Notes: generated by a model not told the origin, from the sequence alone. A stretch of 64,000 bases of DNA from UBA5734 sp964528645 (GCA_964528645.1 CAZGSR010000007.1:15528-79527), one strand, 5' to 3'. Shown: positions 1 to 9,162, numbered from the stretch's first letter. Made by a program: numbers and translations.

Positions 1-285
1 GACCATGCTGCAGTCGAAAGGGCCGGACCGGGTGGCCACAAGGAAATCAACCGGACCAACCTGTCACAGGCACAGCTGGAAGAGGGGCTGCGCCAGCCTG
101 TCGTGACCCGGCAACTGGAGCTGATCCGCCTGCGCAACACCTGTCCGGCATTTGGATTTGATGCTGAATTAACGGTCCTGCCCGGTGCTGATCATGAATT
201 GAAATTGCAGTGGCAGCGCCAGGGGCATACCGCCACCCTGGATGCCGATCTTAAAACCTGTTCCTATACCATCCAGATCAGCTGA
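1..285 (+). CDS. Sucrose phosphorylase-like GH13 enzyme, C-terminal end (partial)
   Basis: An open frame enters from the left edge and ends at TGA 283-285, giving 94 visible residues. It reads through a segment of the form G-G-H-K-E-I-N-R-T-N-L-S, then RPVV followed by LELIRLRNTCPAF, and ends in a small beta domain (ATLDADLKTCSYTIQIS). This matches what I know of the C-terminus of sucrose phosphorylases and their GH13_18 relatives, which phosphorolyse sucrose to glucose 1-phosphate and fructose. The catalytic barrel lies outside the window, so substrate cannot be told: glucosylglycerate, glucosylglycerol or sucrose 6'-phosphate phosphorylases look alike here. It is a cytoplasmic enzyme. A strong terminator follows 28 bases downstream, so it ends its own transcript. 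Confidence 0.72.
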   Translation, partial: DHAAVERAGPGGHKEINRTNLSQAQLEEGLRQPVVTRQLELIRLRNTCPAFGFDAELTVLPGADHELKLQWQRQGHTATLDADLKTCSYTIQIS

Positions 286-312
286 GTCGCTTCTTGCCAG
301 CAGATCCTGATA

Positions 313-350
313 AAAAAGCTGTCTTGCTCAGAGAGCCAAGACAGCTTTTT
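313..350. terminator. Bidirectional rho-independent terminator
   Basis: A perfect 14-bp stem (313-326 with 337-350) closes a 10-base loop. The outer stem is A-rich on the left and T-rich on the right, so it gives a U-tract on either strand. It separates the rightward phosphorylase gene from the leftward V-ATPase operon ending at 391. Confidence 0.9.
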
Positions 351-390
351 GCTTGTGAATCGGGATCCTTGGACCGCCATGCAATCTGCT

Positions 391-1062
391 CTACTGGGCG
401 ACATCGAGCGCGCGGGCTTTTTCGATCGCCTGCTTGACGATCATGTCCTTGACCTTCATCAGGCGGGTCAGGTTGCCGCGTTCGTTCTCGTCCATTTTCA
501 TCGTGATCGAGCGGATCTGGCTGATCAGCTCCGGGATCAGGATGTACTCGAGCGAGTTGACCCGGCGACGGGTTTTCTCGATTTCGTCGGCCAGAAGCTG
601 GGCGCTCTTTTCGACTTCGGCCAGTTCAAGCATGACGGGGAAAGCCTCGTGCAGGGCCAGAATGGCCTGGTCGAGTTCGCCGGCTGTCGAGGCCAGGCCG
701 TAGGGCAGGCCTTCGATTTCACCTGAGACATCGAATAGAGAGGCAAAGATCGGAACATTGACACTCATGATGTTTTTCGTGTCGATGTCCAGGGTCAAGG
801 ATTCCTTGCCCGCCATGAGCGCGGTTTCGAGCGAAGCGTTGTCCATGACTGCACGCGCCAGGAGCATGTCCTGGTTGGCTGCGGCGATCAGCTGCTCGAC
901 CTTGAGGCGCAAGACGCGGTTGGCCCGGATCAGGTCGAGGAACTGGCGCATCAGTTCATCACGTTTGTCTTTCAGGAGCTTGTGGCCGCGACGGGCTGTC
1001 ACCAGCTGTTTTTTCAGCCGGAGCAGCTCCATGCGGTTGGGATTGACCTGTTTTTTGGCCAT
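391..1062 (-). CDS. ntpD: V-type ATP synthase/ATPase subunit D
   Basis: 223 residues, the usual size for subunit D, the central rotor stalk that links the A3B3 head to the membrane ring. The N-terminus (QVNPNRMELLRLKKQLVTARRGHKLLKDKRDEL) is the typical start of the family, and both ends are long amphipathic helices (coiled coil) with a short globular middle around residues 85-120. It is the last gene of the operon and starts six bases after the ntpB stop; its AAGGA ribosome site lies inside the end of ntpB, so translation is probably coupled. The bidirectional terminator at 313-350 follows. Confidence 0.95.
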   Translation of the reverse strand: MAKKQVNPNRMELLRLKKQLVTARRGHKLLKDKRDELMRQFLDLIRANRVLRLKVEQLIAAANQDMLLARAVMDNASLETALMAGKESLTLDIDTKNIMSVNVPIFASLFDVSGEIEGLPYGLASTAGELDQAILALHEAFPVMLELAEVEKSAQLLADEIEKTRRRVNSLEYILIPELISQIRSITMKMDENERGNLTRLMKVKDMIVKQAIEKARALDVAQ

Positions 1063-1068
1063 GGCCGA

Positions 1069-2442
1069 TCAGTCCTTCCCGTAGTACTGCTCGATGAACG
1101 ATTCCTTGATGCGTTTGAGTTCGTTCTTGGGCAGCATCGACAGCAGTTTCCAGCCGATCGTCAGGGTGTCGAGGATCGCGCGGTCACCTTCGAAGCCCTG
1201 CGAGACATACTCGCGTTCGAAGGCATCGGCAAAACGGGCGTAGATCCGGTCAACTTCGGACAGGGCGTCCTCACCCAGGATGACGGCCAGTTCCTTGGCA
1301 TCCTTGCCGCGCGAGTAGGCGGCAAAGAGCTGGTTCATCGTGTTGGCGTGGTCGGCGCGGGTCTTGCCGTCACCGATCCCCTTGTCCTTCAAGCGGGAGA
1401 GGGATGGCAGGACGTCGATCGGCGGCCGGACACCCTTTTTGTAGAGGTCGCGGCTGAGGATGATCTGACCTTCTGTGATGTAGCCGGTCAAATCCGGAAT
1501 CGGATGTGTTTTGTCGTCGTCCGGCATGGTCAGGATCGGCACGAGGGTGATCGAGCCTTCCTTGCCGCGCTGGCGGCCGGCGCGTTCATACATGGTCGCC
1601 AGGTCGGTGTAGAGATAGCCCGGATAGCCACGGCGGCCGGGGACTTCTTTGCGGGCGGCCGAGACTTCGCGCAAGGCTTCGGCGTAATAGGTGATGTCGG
1701 TCATGATGACCAGGACATGCATGTCGAGCTCAAACGCCAGGTATTCAGCGGCGGTCAGGGCCATGCGGGGGGTCGAGATACGTTCAATCGCCGGGTCGCT
1801 GGCCAGGTTCATGAACAGGACCGCGCGGTCGATGGCACCGGTGCGGCGGAAGTCATTGATAAAATAATCGGCTTCCTCGAAGGTGATGCCCATGGCGGCA
1901 AAGACAACGGCGAAGTTGCCGGAACCGCTGCGGACCTTGGCCTGGCGGGCGATCTGGGCGGCCAGCTGGGAATGGGGCAGGCCAGAAGCCGAGAATATCG
2001 GCAGTTTCTGGCCGCGGACGAGGGTGTTCAGGCCATCAATCGCCGAAATGCCGGTCTGGATGAATTCGTTCGGGTAGTCGCGGGCGGCTGGATTCATCGG
2101 TTTGCCATTGATGTCGAGCATCCGGGTCGGGATGATCGAGGGTCCGCCGTCCTTGGGCTGGCCCATGCCGTCGAACACGCGGCCGAGGATGTCCGGGGAC
2201 AATGCCAGTTCCAGCCCTTTGCCGAGGAAACGGACCTTGCTGTGCTCGGCATTGATGCCCAGCGAGCTTTCAAACAGCTGGACCAGGGCATTCTGGCCGT
2301 TGACTTCGAGGACTTTGCAGCGGCGCAGTTCACCGCTGGGCAGCTCGATCTCGCCGAGTTCGTCGTATTTGACGCCTTCAACTTGCTGCACCAGCATCAG
2401 CGGGCCGGCGACTTCTTCAATGGTGCGGTATTCTCTGGGCAT
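1069..2442 (-). CDS. ntpB: V-type ATPase subunit B
   Basis: 457 residues. The non-catalytic nucleotide-binding subunit of the soluble V1 head. It opens with the beta-barrel (EYRTIEEVAGPLMLVQQVEGVKYDELGEIEL) and continues with RGQKLPIFSASGLPHSQLAAQIARQA, where the position of the P-loop lacks GKT, as expected for subunit B rather than A. The conserved ALREVSAARKEVPGRRGYPGYLYTDLA stretch contributes the arginine finger region. The ATG (2440-2442) directly abuts the ntpA stop codon (TAA-ATG), a common sign of coupled translation giving equal A and B amounts. Confidence 0.97.
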   Translation of the reverse strand: MPREYRTIEEVAGPLMLVQQVEGVKYDELGEIELPSGELRRCKVLEVNGQNALVQLFESSLGINAEHSKVRFLGKGLELALSPDILGRVFDGMGQPKDGGPSIIPTRMLDINGKPMNPAARDYPNEFIQTGISAIDGLNTLVRGQKLPIFSASGLPHSQLAAQIARQAKVRSGSGNFAVVFAAMGITFEEADYFINDFRRTGAIDRAVLFMNLASDPAIERISTPRMALTAAEYLAFELDMHVLVIMTDITYYAEALREVSAARKEVPGRRGYPGYLYTDLATMYERAGRQRGKEGSITLVPILTMPDDDKTHPIPDLTGYITEGQIILSRDLYKKGVRPPIDVLPSLSRLKDKGIGDGKTRADHANTMNQLFAAYSRGKDAKELAVILGEDALSEVDRIYARFADAFEREYVSQGFEGDRAILDTLTIGWKLLSMLPKNELKRIKESFIEQYYGKD

Positions 2443-4221
2443 TTACATCACCCCCTGGGGAATTGCAGCTTCGATTTGTTCCGTCAGCTCGCGGGTCAGA
2501 CGGTCGGCCTTTTCCATGACCTCCGCCTCAGGCACGAATTTCAGGCGACTGACCCCGTCGCGGGCTGGTACATTGACCAGGTCGCGGAAGGAGGCATTGC
2601 GTTCGAGTGCGCGCTGGCCTTCGTAGAAGAACTGCATCATCAAACTGAGCATGCGCTGCTGTTTCTGCAGGGAGGTGTAGGTATCAATTTCATCAAAGGA
2701 GTTCTGGTGCAGGAAGTCTTCACGCACGGAGCGGGCTGCTTCGAGCTTGAGGCGGTCGATCGCAGACAGCGAGTCCTGGCCGACGAGACGGACGATCTCC
2801 TCGAGTTCGGATTCTTCCTGCAGCAAGCGCATGGCGTCAGTCCTGAGGCGGCTCCATTCTGGTGTGACGGTCTGATTCATCCAGTTGTCGATCTTGTCAG
2901 TGTACAGCGAGTAGCTGTTGAGCCAGTTGATCGCCGGGAAGTGGCGTTTGTAGGCGAGGGAGGAGTCGAGTCCCCAGAAGACCTTGACGATGCGCAGGGT
3001 GGACTGGGCAACCGGGTCGGACAAGTCGCCGCCTGGCGGTGAAACGGCGCCGATGGCAGTCAAAACGCCGGTACGGCCTTCCGAGCCGAGGCAACGGACC
3101 GAGCCGGCGCGTTCATAGAAGTTGGCCAAACGGGAGCCAAGGTAGGCTGGGTAGCCTTCTTCACCGGGCATTTCCTCGAGGCGGCCGGACATTTCACGTA
3201 GGGCTTCGGCCCAGCGGGAGGTTGAGTCGGCCATGATCGAGACCGAAAAACCCATGTCACGGAAGTATTCGGCGATCGTGATCCCGGTGTAGATCGAGGC
3301 TTCACGGGCGGCAACCGGCATGTCCGACGTGTTGGCGATCAGGATGGTGCGTTTCATCAGGGAGTAGCCGGATTTGGGGTCGATCAGTTCCGGGAATTCC
3401 ATCAGAACGTCGGTCATCTCATTGCCACGCTCGCCGCAGCCGATGTAGACGACGATGTCGGATTCGGCCCATTTGGCCAGCTGGTGCTGGATGACGGTCT
3501 TGCCGCTGCCGAACGGGCCGGGAACGGTGGCTGTGCCGCCTTTGGCAACCGGGAAGAAGGTGTCGATGACGCGCTGGCCAGTGACCAGGGGGGCATCCGG
3601 CGAGATCTTTTCGGCATATGGACGACCACGGCGGACCGGCCATTTCTGCATCATCGTCACCGGCACGGATTTTCCGGCCGAAGTCCGGATCGTCGCGATG
3701 GTTTCGGTCACCTTTTTGTCGCCGGATTCGATCGCTTCGATCGTACCAGACAGGCCGGGCGGTACCATGACCTTGTGCAGGACGAGCTCCGTTTCCTGGA
3801 CCGTGCCGAGCACATCGCCGCTGGTGACGTGGGCGCCAACCTCGGCTGTGGGCTGGAAAGTCCAACTGCGGTCGCGGTCGATGGCCGGGACGGTGACACC
3901 ACGGTCGATGTTGTTGCCAGCCAGGGCAACCAGGCGATCGAGCGGGCGCTGGATACCATCGAAGATCTGGCCGATCAAACCGGGGGCTAGTTCGACCGAG
4001 AGCGGAGCGCCCTCGGAAACAACCGGTTCACCCGGGCCCAGTCCTGCAGTGTCCTCGTAGACCTGGATCGAAGCACGGTCGCCGTGCATTTCGATGATCT
4101 CACCGATCAATTTTTTCTCCGAAACACGGACGACGTCGAACAATTCGGCATCGCGCATGCCTGCGGCGACAACCAGGGGGCCGGATACTTTGACAATGGT
4201 CCCTTGACTCTTGCTTAACAT
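2443..4221 (-). CDS. ntpA: V-type ATPase catalytic subunit A
   Basis: 592 residues from the ATG at 4219-4221; an upstream in-frame extension to 4299 is rejected because it overlaps ntpG and has no ribosome site, while AAAAGGAGTAG precedes this ATG. Subunit A hydrolyses or makes ATP in the V1 head. Visible order: N-terminal barrel (SQGTIVKVSGPLVVAAG), the non-homologous insert of A subunits around residues 110-190 (HVTSGDVLGTV, HKVMVPP), P-loop GPFGSGKT at 235-242, then IYIGCGERGNEM-like and MADSTSRWAEALREMSGRLEEMPGEEGYPAYL motifs. The large insert distinguishes it from F-type beta. It lies four bases after ntpG. Confidence 0.98.
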   Translation of the reverse strand: MLSKSQGTIVKVSGPLVVAAGMRDAELFDVVRVSEKKLIGEIIEMHGDRASIQVYEDTAGLGPGEPVVSEGAPLSVELAPGLIGQIFDGIQRPLDRLVALAGNNIDRGVTVPAIDRDRSWTFQPTAEVGAHVTSGDVLGTVQETELVLHKVMVPPGLSGTIEAIESGDKKVTETIATIRTSAGKSVPVTMMQKWPVRRGRPYAEKISPDAPLVTGQRVIDTFFPVAKGGTATVPGPFGSGKTVIQHQLAKWAESDIVVYIGCGERGNEMTDVLMEFPELIDPKSGYSLMKRTILIANTSDMPVAAREASIYTGITIAEYFRDMGFSVSIMADSTSRWAEALREMSGRLEEMPGEEGYPAYLGSRLANFYERAGSVRCLGSEGRTGVLTAIGAVSPPGGDLSDPVAQSTLRIVKVFWGLDSSLAYKRHFPAINWLNSYSLYTDKIDNWMNQTVTPEWSRLRTDAMRLLQEESELEEIVRLVGQDSLSAIDRLKLEAARSVREDFLHQNSFDEIDTYTSLQKQQRMLSLMMQFFYEGQRALERNASFRDLVNVPARDGVSRLKFVPEAEVMEKADRLTRELTEQIEAAIPQGVM

Positions 4222-4225
4222 GGCT

Positions 4226-4567
4226 CTACTCCTTTTCGGCCTGGTTTGCTTCGTCTTGTGCGAAGATATCCATGCCGACTGCTTTCTTGACAGATTCACG
4301 GACCTGGAACATGCCCAGTCCGGTGGTCCCCGCGATTGAGGGGATCGGGATCACAGCCGGCAGTTTGCGGCTTCTAAGCTCACGCAGGAGCGGCAAATTG
4401 CTTTCGGCCAGTTGTTCCGTGATGAAAATGACAGCAAATTGCTCATCCGACAGCTCGCGCAGCAAGGTTTCTGCTTCGGCTGGGGTGGCTGCGTCATGGA
4501 CAGACATGCCCAGGGCGCGAAATCCAATGATGCTGTCGCGGTCGCCAATGACGCCGACTTTGTACAT
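4226..4567 (-). CDS. ntpG: V-type ATPase subunit F (NtpG)
   Basis: 113 residues beginning MYKVGVIGDRDSIIGFRALG, a hallmark of subunit F, a small Rossmann-like protein bound to subunit D in the central stalk. The later stretch (FAVIFITEQLA, PAVIPIPSIAGTTGLG, SVKKAVGMDI) is also typical; the last helix is thought to act in rotor regulation in this family. It is tightly packed: three bases after ntpC and four before ntpA. Named by the E. hirae ntp scheme, in which this gene sits between ntpC and ntpA. Confidence 0.93.
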   Translation of the reverse strand: MYKVGVIGDRDSIIGFRALGMSVHDAATPAEAETLLRELSDEQFAVIFITEQLAESNLPLLRELRSRKLPAVIPIPSIAGTTGLGMFQVRESVKKAVGMDIFAQDEANQAEKE

Positions 4568-4570
4568 CGT

Positions 4571-5692
4571 TTACCTCCTGGCGGCCAGGCTGTCGCGCGC
4601 CAATTCTCGGATCTGGGCCGACGGCAGTTTGTTGCGCAGCAAGGTCTGCGCGATGCGGACGTTCTTGATTTCCAGCAAGCGGGCCAGTAGATACGCCAAT
4701 GGAATTTCTGGTCCACGCAGGATGAACTGGGCCTTTTTCAAATGGTCGAGGATCAGGTGGTCACAGGCTTTGCCAAAGGCAGCCAGGGTGTTGCGCTGGT
4801 TTTGACTGGAATAAAATGGCGCCAGTTCGGCAAAAGGGCCTTGGGCCAGATCTTCCGTGATCTGCTCGGGGTCTGCCTGAAACCAGCCCAGAAGGGCTTC
4901 GTGACTGATCCTGCCAGCGGGCAGCAACGACTGGCCCAGCAAGCGCCGGTCTGCTTTCAGGAGGCGGCTCCGGAGCAGACTGCCCAGATTGGCCAGATCT
5001 GTGCGCAAATGCAAATAGTCGAGAAAGAATGGGTTGCCCAATTCCTCAGCCCGGCGGATGGCCTCGGTGTAGGCCAGGCGGTCCAGGATCTGGTCGATCT
5101 CGGCGATATCATAACGGTTCCTCACGGCACCGGCTGCTTCGATGGCGCCCTGGTACAGCCAGGCTGGAACGCGGTCCGGCATCCGGTCGCGGATCGCCTG
5201 GAATAGAAGTTCCGGTTCGACCAGGGAGGGATGGACCATCAGGGACTCTACTGCAACATAACTGGCAGAGCTATTGGTCTCAGGCAGGGCAGGCAGCTCA
5301 AAATCTGACCGGCTGTCCTTTCTGGAGAGCGGGTCGACTTCGAATTCATCCTCGGGATTTTCACTCAGGCGTGGCCACCAGGCAGCCAGATATTTTTCAA
5401 TGGCCTTGAGGTTATGGCAGTCGTTGAAAACCAGCAACGCTTCGACGAATTCACGATTGACCATGACTTCTGACGCGAGTTTGTACAGATCTGCCGTTTC
5501 CCGTTCCAGAACATCGTGCGTATCGGCCGAAGAATAGCCGCTGTCGGCGAGGACACGGGTGATATCTTCGGGGGATCTGGCCTCAATCAGCCGGTTCAGG
5601 CGACCGATATCCATCAGTTGCCCTTCGAGGGCACGGATCCGGCCCGTGGCATAGCCGTATTGGTTGCTGTCAACGAGAGGTTTTTTACGCAT
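4571..5692 (-). CDS. ntpC: V-type ATPase subunit C (central-stalk socket)
   Basis: 373 residues, slightly longer than the usual 330-350. Subunit C (AC39/d family) is the funnel that seats the central stalk on the c-ring. The start (YGYATGRIRALEGQLMDIGRLNRLIEA) and internal pieces such as RNRYDIAEIDQILDRLAYTEAIRRAEELGNPFFLDYLHLRTDLANLGSLLR and the end (LLARLLEIKNVRIAQTLLRNKLPSAQIRELAR) fit the family. It is all alpha-helical by appearance and has no membrane segment. About 30 bases separate it from ntpE. Confidence 0.92.
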   Translation of the reverse strand: MRKKPLVDSNQYGYATGRIRALEGQLMDIGRLNRLIEARSPEDITRVLADSGYSSADTHDVLERETADLYKLASEVMVNREFVEALLVFNDCHNLKAIEKYLAAWWPRLSENPEDEFEVDPLSRKDSRSDFELPALPETNSSASYVAVESLMVHPSLVEPELLFQAIRDRMPDRVPAWLYQGAIEAAGAVRNRYDIAEIDQILDRLAYTEAIRRAEELGNPFFLDYLHLRTDLANLGSLLRSRLLKADRRLLGQSLLPAGRISHEALLGWFQADPEQITEDLAQGPFAELAPFYSSQNQRNTLAAFGKACDHLILDHLKKAQFILRGPEIPLAYLLARLLEIKNVRIAQTLLRNKLPSAQIRELARDSLAARR

Positions 5693-5722
5693 GTTTGGCT
5701 CCGTATCCGATGGACTGGCGCA

Positions 5723-6316
5723 TCAACCGGCATCCGGGAACAAGATCCCGGCTGCCAGGGCTGCCAGCTGCGGTCGAAGGTTTCTGACAAGCAGGTCAAA
5801 CGTCAGGTTTTCCTCGATCCGGCCGCGGCTCAGGATCAGCCCGCCAGAAAAAGCACCGGGATCACCAGACAGGGTCCACTCTTTGCCAAGGGCATTGACC
5901 ACTTCCTGCATCAAGACCTGGTCCGCAGCATTGGCAGTCACAGTGCCCCCGGATGCGCCAGTTGCCTGGATCATCCTGACATATAATTCCTTTTTCTCTG
6001 GAACACTGAGCTCGCCGAGTTGCCGGGTCGCCTCCACGATGACTTCATCGATCAGGCTCTGCCGGGCTTCGAGCAAGACGCGGCGCGACTCGAGCGCGGC
6101 CTGGCTGCTGGCCCGGTTGATGACGGTAGCTGCAGCCTGCTGGCCTTTGTGGTCCGCATCGTGCTGGATCGTGGCACAAGCCTGATCCGCCTGGGTTTTG
6201 ATCTGGTCGATCTGCTCCGCTGTGCCAGCCTCGATCTGGGCGGCTTTTTCACGGGCATCAGCCAGGATATGTTCGACAATGGCTTCAATTCCGTCCACTG
6301 CGAGTGCTCCTTTCAC
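5723..6316 (-). CDS. ntpE: V-type ATPase subunit E (peripheral stator stalk)
   Basis: 197 residues. The first half (about residues 8-95) is a long charged and alanine-rich helix (AIVEHILADAREKAAQIEAG, DQIKTQADQACATIQHDAD), and the second half is a small globular head (LYVRMIQATGASGGTVTANAADQVLM, GGLILSRGRIEENLTFDLLVRNLRPQLAALAAGILF). That is the layout of subunit E, which pairs with subunit G/H to hold the head still. It lies between the rotor-ring gene ntpK and ntpC, the conserved operon position. Confidence 0.9.
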   Translation of the reverse strand: MKGALAVDGIEAIVEHILADAREKAAQIEAGTAEQIDQIKTQADQACATIQHDADHKGQQAAATVINRASSQAALESRRVLLEARQSLIDEVIVEATRQLGELSVPEKKELYVRMIQATGASGGTVTANAADQVLMQEVVNALGKEWTLSGDPGAFSGGLILSRGRIEENLTFDLLVRNLRPQLAALAAGILFPDAG

Positions 6317-6350
6317 CGGGATGGTCTGCTGGTTTTTTCATCAGCAACGA

Positions 6351-6839
6351 TCAGACCGGCTTGATGTTGAGGACGGACAGCACGGTCGCCAGCAGGGCCA
6401 GGATGGCATAGGTTTCGACCATGGCAGCCAGGACGAGGGCTTTGGACTGTTCCTGGGGGCGCTTGGCAACGAGGGCGATGCCGGCTTCGGCAACGCGGCC
6501 CTGGTAGACAGCCGAGAACAGACCGACAAAAGCGATCGGCAGCGAAGCCATCAGGTACGCCATGCCCGTCTGCCAGGACAAGCTGGCTGAGCCGGAAAGA
6601 AGACCTGACGAGTTCATAATCATGAACCAGGACAAGAGTCCGTAGATGCCCTGGGTTCCCGGCAGAGCCTGGAGAATCAGGACTTTGCCGAATTTGGCCG
6701 GGTCTTCGGTCAGAACGCCAGTGGCGACTTCACCGACGCGGCCAACGCCTTTGGCGGAGCCGATGCCGGGGAGCAGGGCGGCCAGCGCGCCAGCGAGCAA
6801 AGTCAGGCCTGGGCCCATGAGGCTGATGAGTTCGTTCAT
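6351..6839 (-). CDS. ntpK: V-type ATPase proteolipid subunit K (Na+-type c-ring)
   Basis: 162 residues with four hydrophobic helices in two similar halves (GIGSAKGVGRVGEVATGVL and FSAVYQGRVAEAGIALVAKRP). It forms the membrane rotor ring. The Na+ ligands known from E. hirae NtpK are all present: L59, T62 and Q63 in the LPGTQGIYG loop, Q113 in VYQGRV, and the carboxylate E142 in AAMVETYAIL. This argues for Na+ rather than H+ as coupling ion (inference from motif only). Only the second hairpin carries the carboxylate, as in double-hairpin V-type rings. Located between ntpI and ntpE. Confidence 0.95.
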   Translation of the reverse strand: MNELISLMGPGLTLLAGALAALLPGIGSAKGVGRVGEVATGVLTEDPAKFGKVLILQALPGTQGIYGLLSWFMIMNSSGLLSGSASLSWQTGMAYLMASLPIAFVGLFSAVYQGRVAEAGIALVAKRPQEQSKALVLAAMVETYAILALLATVLSVLNIKPV

Positions 6840-6887
6840 GTTTGGATACCTCCTGAAATTGGATCAACTATTTTTAGATCGTTTGGA

Positions 6888-8846
6888 TCAAGGTTTACGG
6901 TCAAACTGGATGAAACGGGTGCGGATCCGCAAGGGTTTGAACAGACGACCGCCACCCTCGTAGAACTTGCTGAAAAATTCGACATAATGCAGACGGCTGG
7001 TGTGGACATAGGCAGACAGGGCAGACAAAGCCAGGTTCAGGGTGTGGCCGATCAGGGCGGCGACGATGAAAACCACATAGCCAACGGGTGTCGGACCGAG
7101 CATGAAGCCGAGCTTATTGAAAACCATGGCGATGACGCTGGTGGCCAGAACCAGAGCCAGGATACGGGTGTAGGACAGGATGTCGCTGAAATAGGCGGTG
7201 ATGTTGTACAGGGACAAGAGCCCTTTGACCAGGCGCAGGATCGGATTTTTTGAATCCCGTCCGCCGAACAAGAGCAGGACAGCGGCACCGGCAATGGCCA
7301 TCACCTGGCCAGCGAATTTCAGGGAAACACCAGGAATCAGGCTGTCTCCGCCGAGCATCAGGCCTAATCCTGTGATCACCAGATACCAGGGCGCAACATC
7401 GACCAGGGCATCAAACACCTTGCCGGTTTTGGCCAGCAGATAGATTTTGGCACCCATGGCGGTGAACAGATGGAGAACCCCGAACAGCATGCTCCAGACC
7501 ATCAGAGTCATTGGCTCCTCCATCGGGTTGAACCAGAGCGAAGGGACCACAATCTTGCCTTGGCTGAGCACGGTCAGCATGTCACCAAAAAAGCCACCAA
7601 ACAGGATGCCCCAGATGATCGACCCGATGCCACTGATGAAGAGCATGCGTGACATGCGGCCCATCTCACCGGTCGCCTTTTTCTTGAAAGCCATGTATCC
7701 GGTCAGCCCCGTCAGGACCAGGCCATAGCCAATGTCACTGAGCATCATGCCGAAAAACAGGAAAAAGAACGGTGCCAGGAGCGGAGACGGGTCGACATCC
7801 TCGTGCGATGGCGGACTGAACATTTCAACGATGATTTCGTAAGGTTTGACCAGCGTATGGTTGTTGAGCTGGACGGGTGGGCTCTCACCCTCGACAGGGG
7901 GTCGGGTCTCGGCAGCTACCAGGAAACGTTGTTTCAAGGCGCGCGTTATTTCATCCGCCAGTCTGGCTGGTACCCAGCCAGTGAGATAGAACGTGTTGGC
8001 AGTGCCAGGCAGACAACTGAGCGCATCGATCTTGTCGCTCTGCAGCAGGTAATAATCATGCAACAATTCAAAATCCTTGCCTTGGCTGGCAAAGTCCTGC
8101 AGTTCTTTTTCCAAACGTTCAAGCCGGCGCTGATTGTCGTCCGAGCGGTCTGAGATGCCCGCGAGGATCTGGCGCGGTTTGCCTGCAAGACCCAGGGCGG
8201 GCAGGAGGTGGAAACCATGCTGGCGCAGGCCGGTGTGGACCAGTCCTTCACGGAATTTCAACGTGATGACGACCACGCGGACACTGGCAGTATCTTCGGA
8301 AAATACCTCCACATGGGTCTCGGGAGCTTCTTCACGGGCCTGTACCAGAAACGCCTCCAGAGCATCCCGTGACGGGAAAGCACCGGCAAAAACCACGGTT
8401 TCACGAGTGGCTGTCGTGGCCAAGTCGAGTTCGAGACCATCCCAGGGCGTCAGGATCTCACGGACAGTCTCATCCTGTGCCATGCTGGTGCGAAGCTGGG
8501 CAATCTGGGACTGGATCTGCTCAAACGAATGGAGCTGCCCCATGATCTCGCGTTCGCGCTGACCGGCCAGAACGAAATCCTCCGCCTGGGCCAGGCGCTT
8601 GGCCGAACCCATGTGATGGCTCTGGGGGTCCTGCTGCCGGCAATACTCGGCTGCAGCTTCCAGGCGCGAAACGGAATTCAGCGACAAGAAGCCCCGTTCA
8701 TCATAAGGCTCGAGATTTTGTGGAACAGGTTGGGGTGGCATCTCATCCAGTTCGACGGCACCGAGGCGGATCAGGGATTCCATGATGTCCGCCTTCTCGG
8801 TAGCCAGTCCAACCAGGGTGAGACGGCTCATTTCAACGGCGGACAC
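6888..8846 (-). CDS. ntpI: V-type ATPase subunit I (membrane stator a-subunit)
   Basis: 652 residues. The N-terminal half (about 1-330) is soluble and rich in coiled coil, resting against the peripheral stalks; the C-terminal half has about seven membrane helices, starting at PLLAPFFFLFFGMMLSDIGYGLVL and including SDILSYTRILALVLATSVIAMVFN, which contains the conserved arginine (SYTRILAL) that works opposite the rotor carboxylate. The segment LNLALSALSAYVHTSRLHYVEFFSKFYEGGGRLFKPL at the end is characteristic. It overlaps the 3' end of ntpF by 14 bases and precedes ntpK. Confidence 0.95.
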   Translation of the reverse strand: MSAVEMSRLTLVGLATEKADIMESLIRLGAVELDEMPPQPVPQNLEPYDERGFLSLNSVSRLEAAAEYCRQQDPQSHHMGSAKRLAQAEDFVLAGQREREIMGQLHSFEQIQSQIAQLRTSMAQDETVREILTPWDGLELDLATTATRETVVFAGAFPSRDALEAFLVQAREEAPETHVEVFSEDTASVRVVVITLKFREGLVHTGLRQHGFHLLPALGLAGKPRQILAGISDRSDDNQRRLERLEKELQDFASQGKDFELLHDYYLLQSDKIDALSCLPGTANTFYLTGWVPARLADEITRALKQRFLVAAETRPPVEGESPPVQLNNHTLVKPYEIIVEMFSPPSHEDVDPSPLLAPFFFLFFGMMLSDIGYGLVLTGLTGYMAFKKKATGEMGRMSRMLFISGIGSIIWGILFGGFFGDMLTVLSQGKIVVPSLWFNPMEEPMTLMVWSMLFGVLHLFTAMGAKIYLLAKTGKVFDALVDVAPWYLVITGLGLMLGGDSLIPGVSLKFAGQVMAIAGAAVLLLFGGRDSKNPILRLVKGLLSLYNITAYFSDILSYTRILALVLATSVIAMVFNKLGFMLGPTPVGYVVFIVAALIGHTLNLALSALSAYVHTSRLHYVEFFSKFYEGGGRLFKPLRIRTRFIQFDRKP

Positions 8847-9162
8847 TGTCGGTCACAATCCTTTCCCTGACTGCAGCAACAGCGGCTGCCCTTCTGTCCT
8901 GAGCGGCCTGCTGGATCGCTGCACTGGCATCCTGTGCCTGGTCGCGTCCCTGGGCCAGCAATTCATTGGCTGTCACACGAGCCTGGGCCAGGCGCTCCTG
9001 CACCATCTGCTCTGCTGCACTGCGGCAGGCTGCAATGCTCTCCTGGGCTGCCTGGCGGGCTTGCTCCTGGCGGATGCGACCCTGCTCAACTGCCTGGGCG
9101 ATGATCTGCTCAGCTTCTTGTTCAGCTGCTTGGATACGGGTTAGAAAATCCTGATCGGGCAT
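8833..9162 (-). CDS. ntpF: V-type ATPase subunit G/H-like stator helix (NtpF)
   Basis: 109 residues from the ATG at 9160-9162, chosen because GGGAGG lies eight bases upstream; an upstream extension to 9240 would run into the promoter. The product is one long alanine, glutamine and glutamate-rich amphipathic helix (RIQAAEQEAEQIIAQAVEQG, RQEQARQAAQESIAACR) with a short charged tail, as expected for the G/H partner of subunit E in the peripheral stalk. It is the first gene of the operon, matching ntpF in E. hirae. Sequence alone gives little beyond coiled coil; the call leans on position. Confidence 0.8.
   Translation of the reverse strand: MPDQDFLTRIQAAEQEAEQIIAQAVEQGRIRQEQARQAAQESIAACRSAAEQMVQERLAQARVTANELLAQGRDQAQDASAAIQQAAQDRRAAAVAAVRERIVTDSVRR

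Noticed and set aside
982..3042. Long rightward open frame of 686 codons opposite ntpB and ntpA
   Set aside because: It is the mirror of strongly conserved V-ATPase genes in a GC-rich genome; the translation has no domain pattern and no ribosome site.
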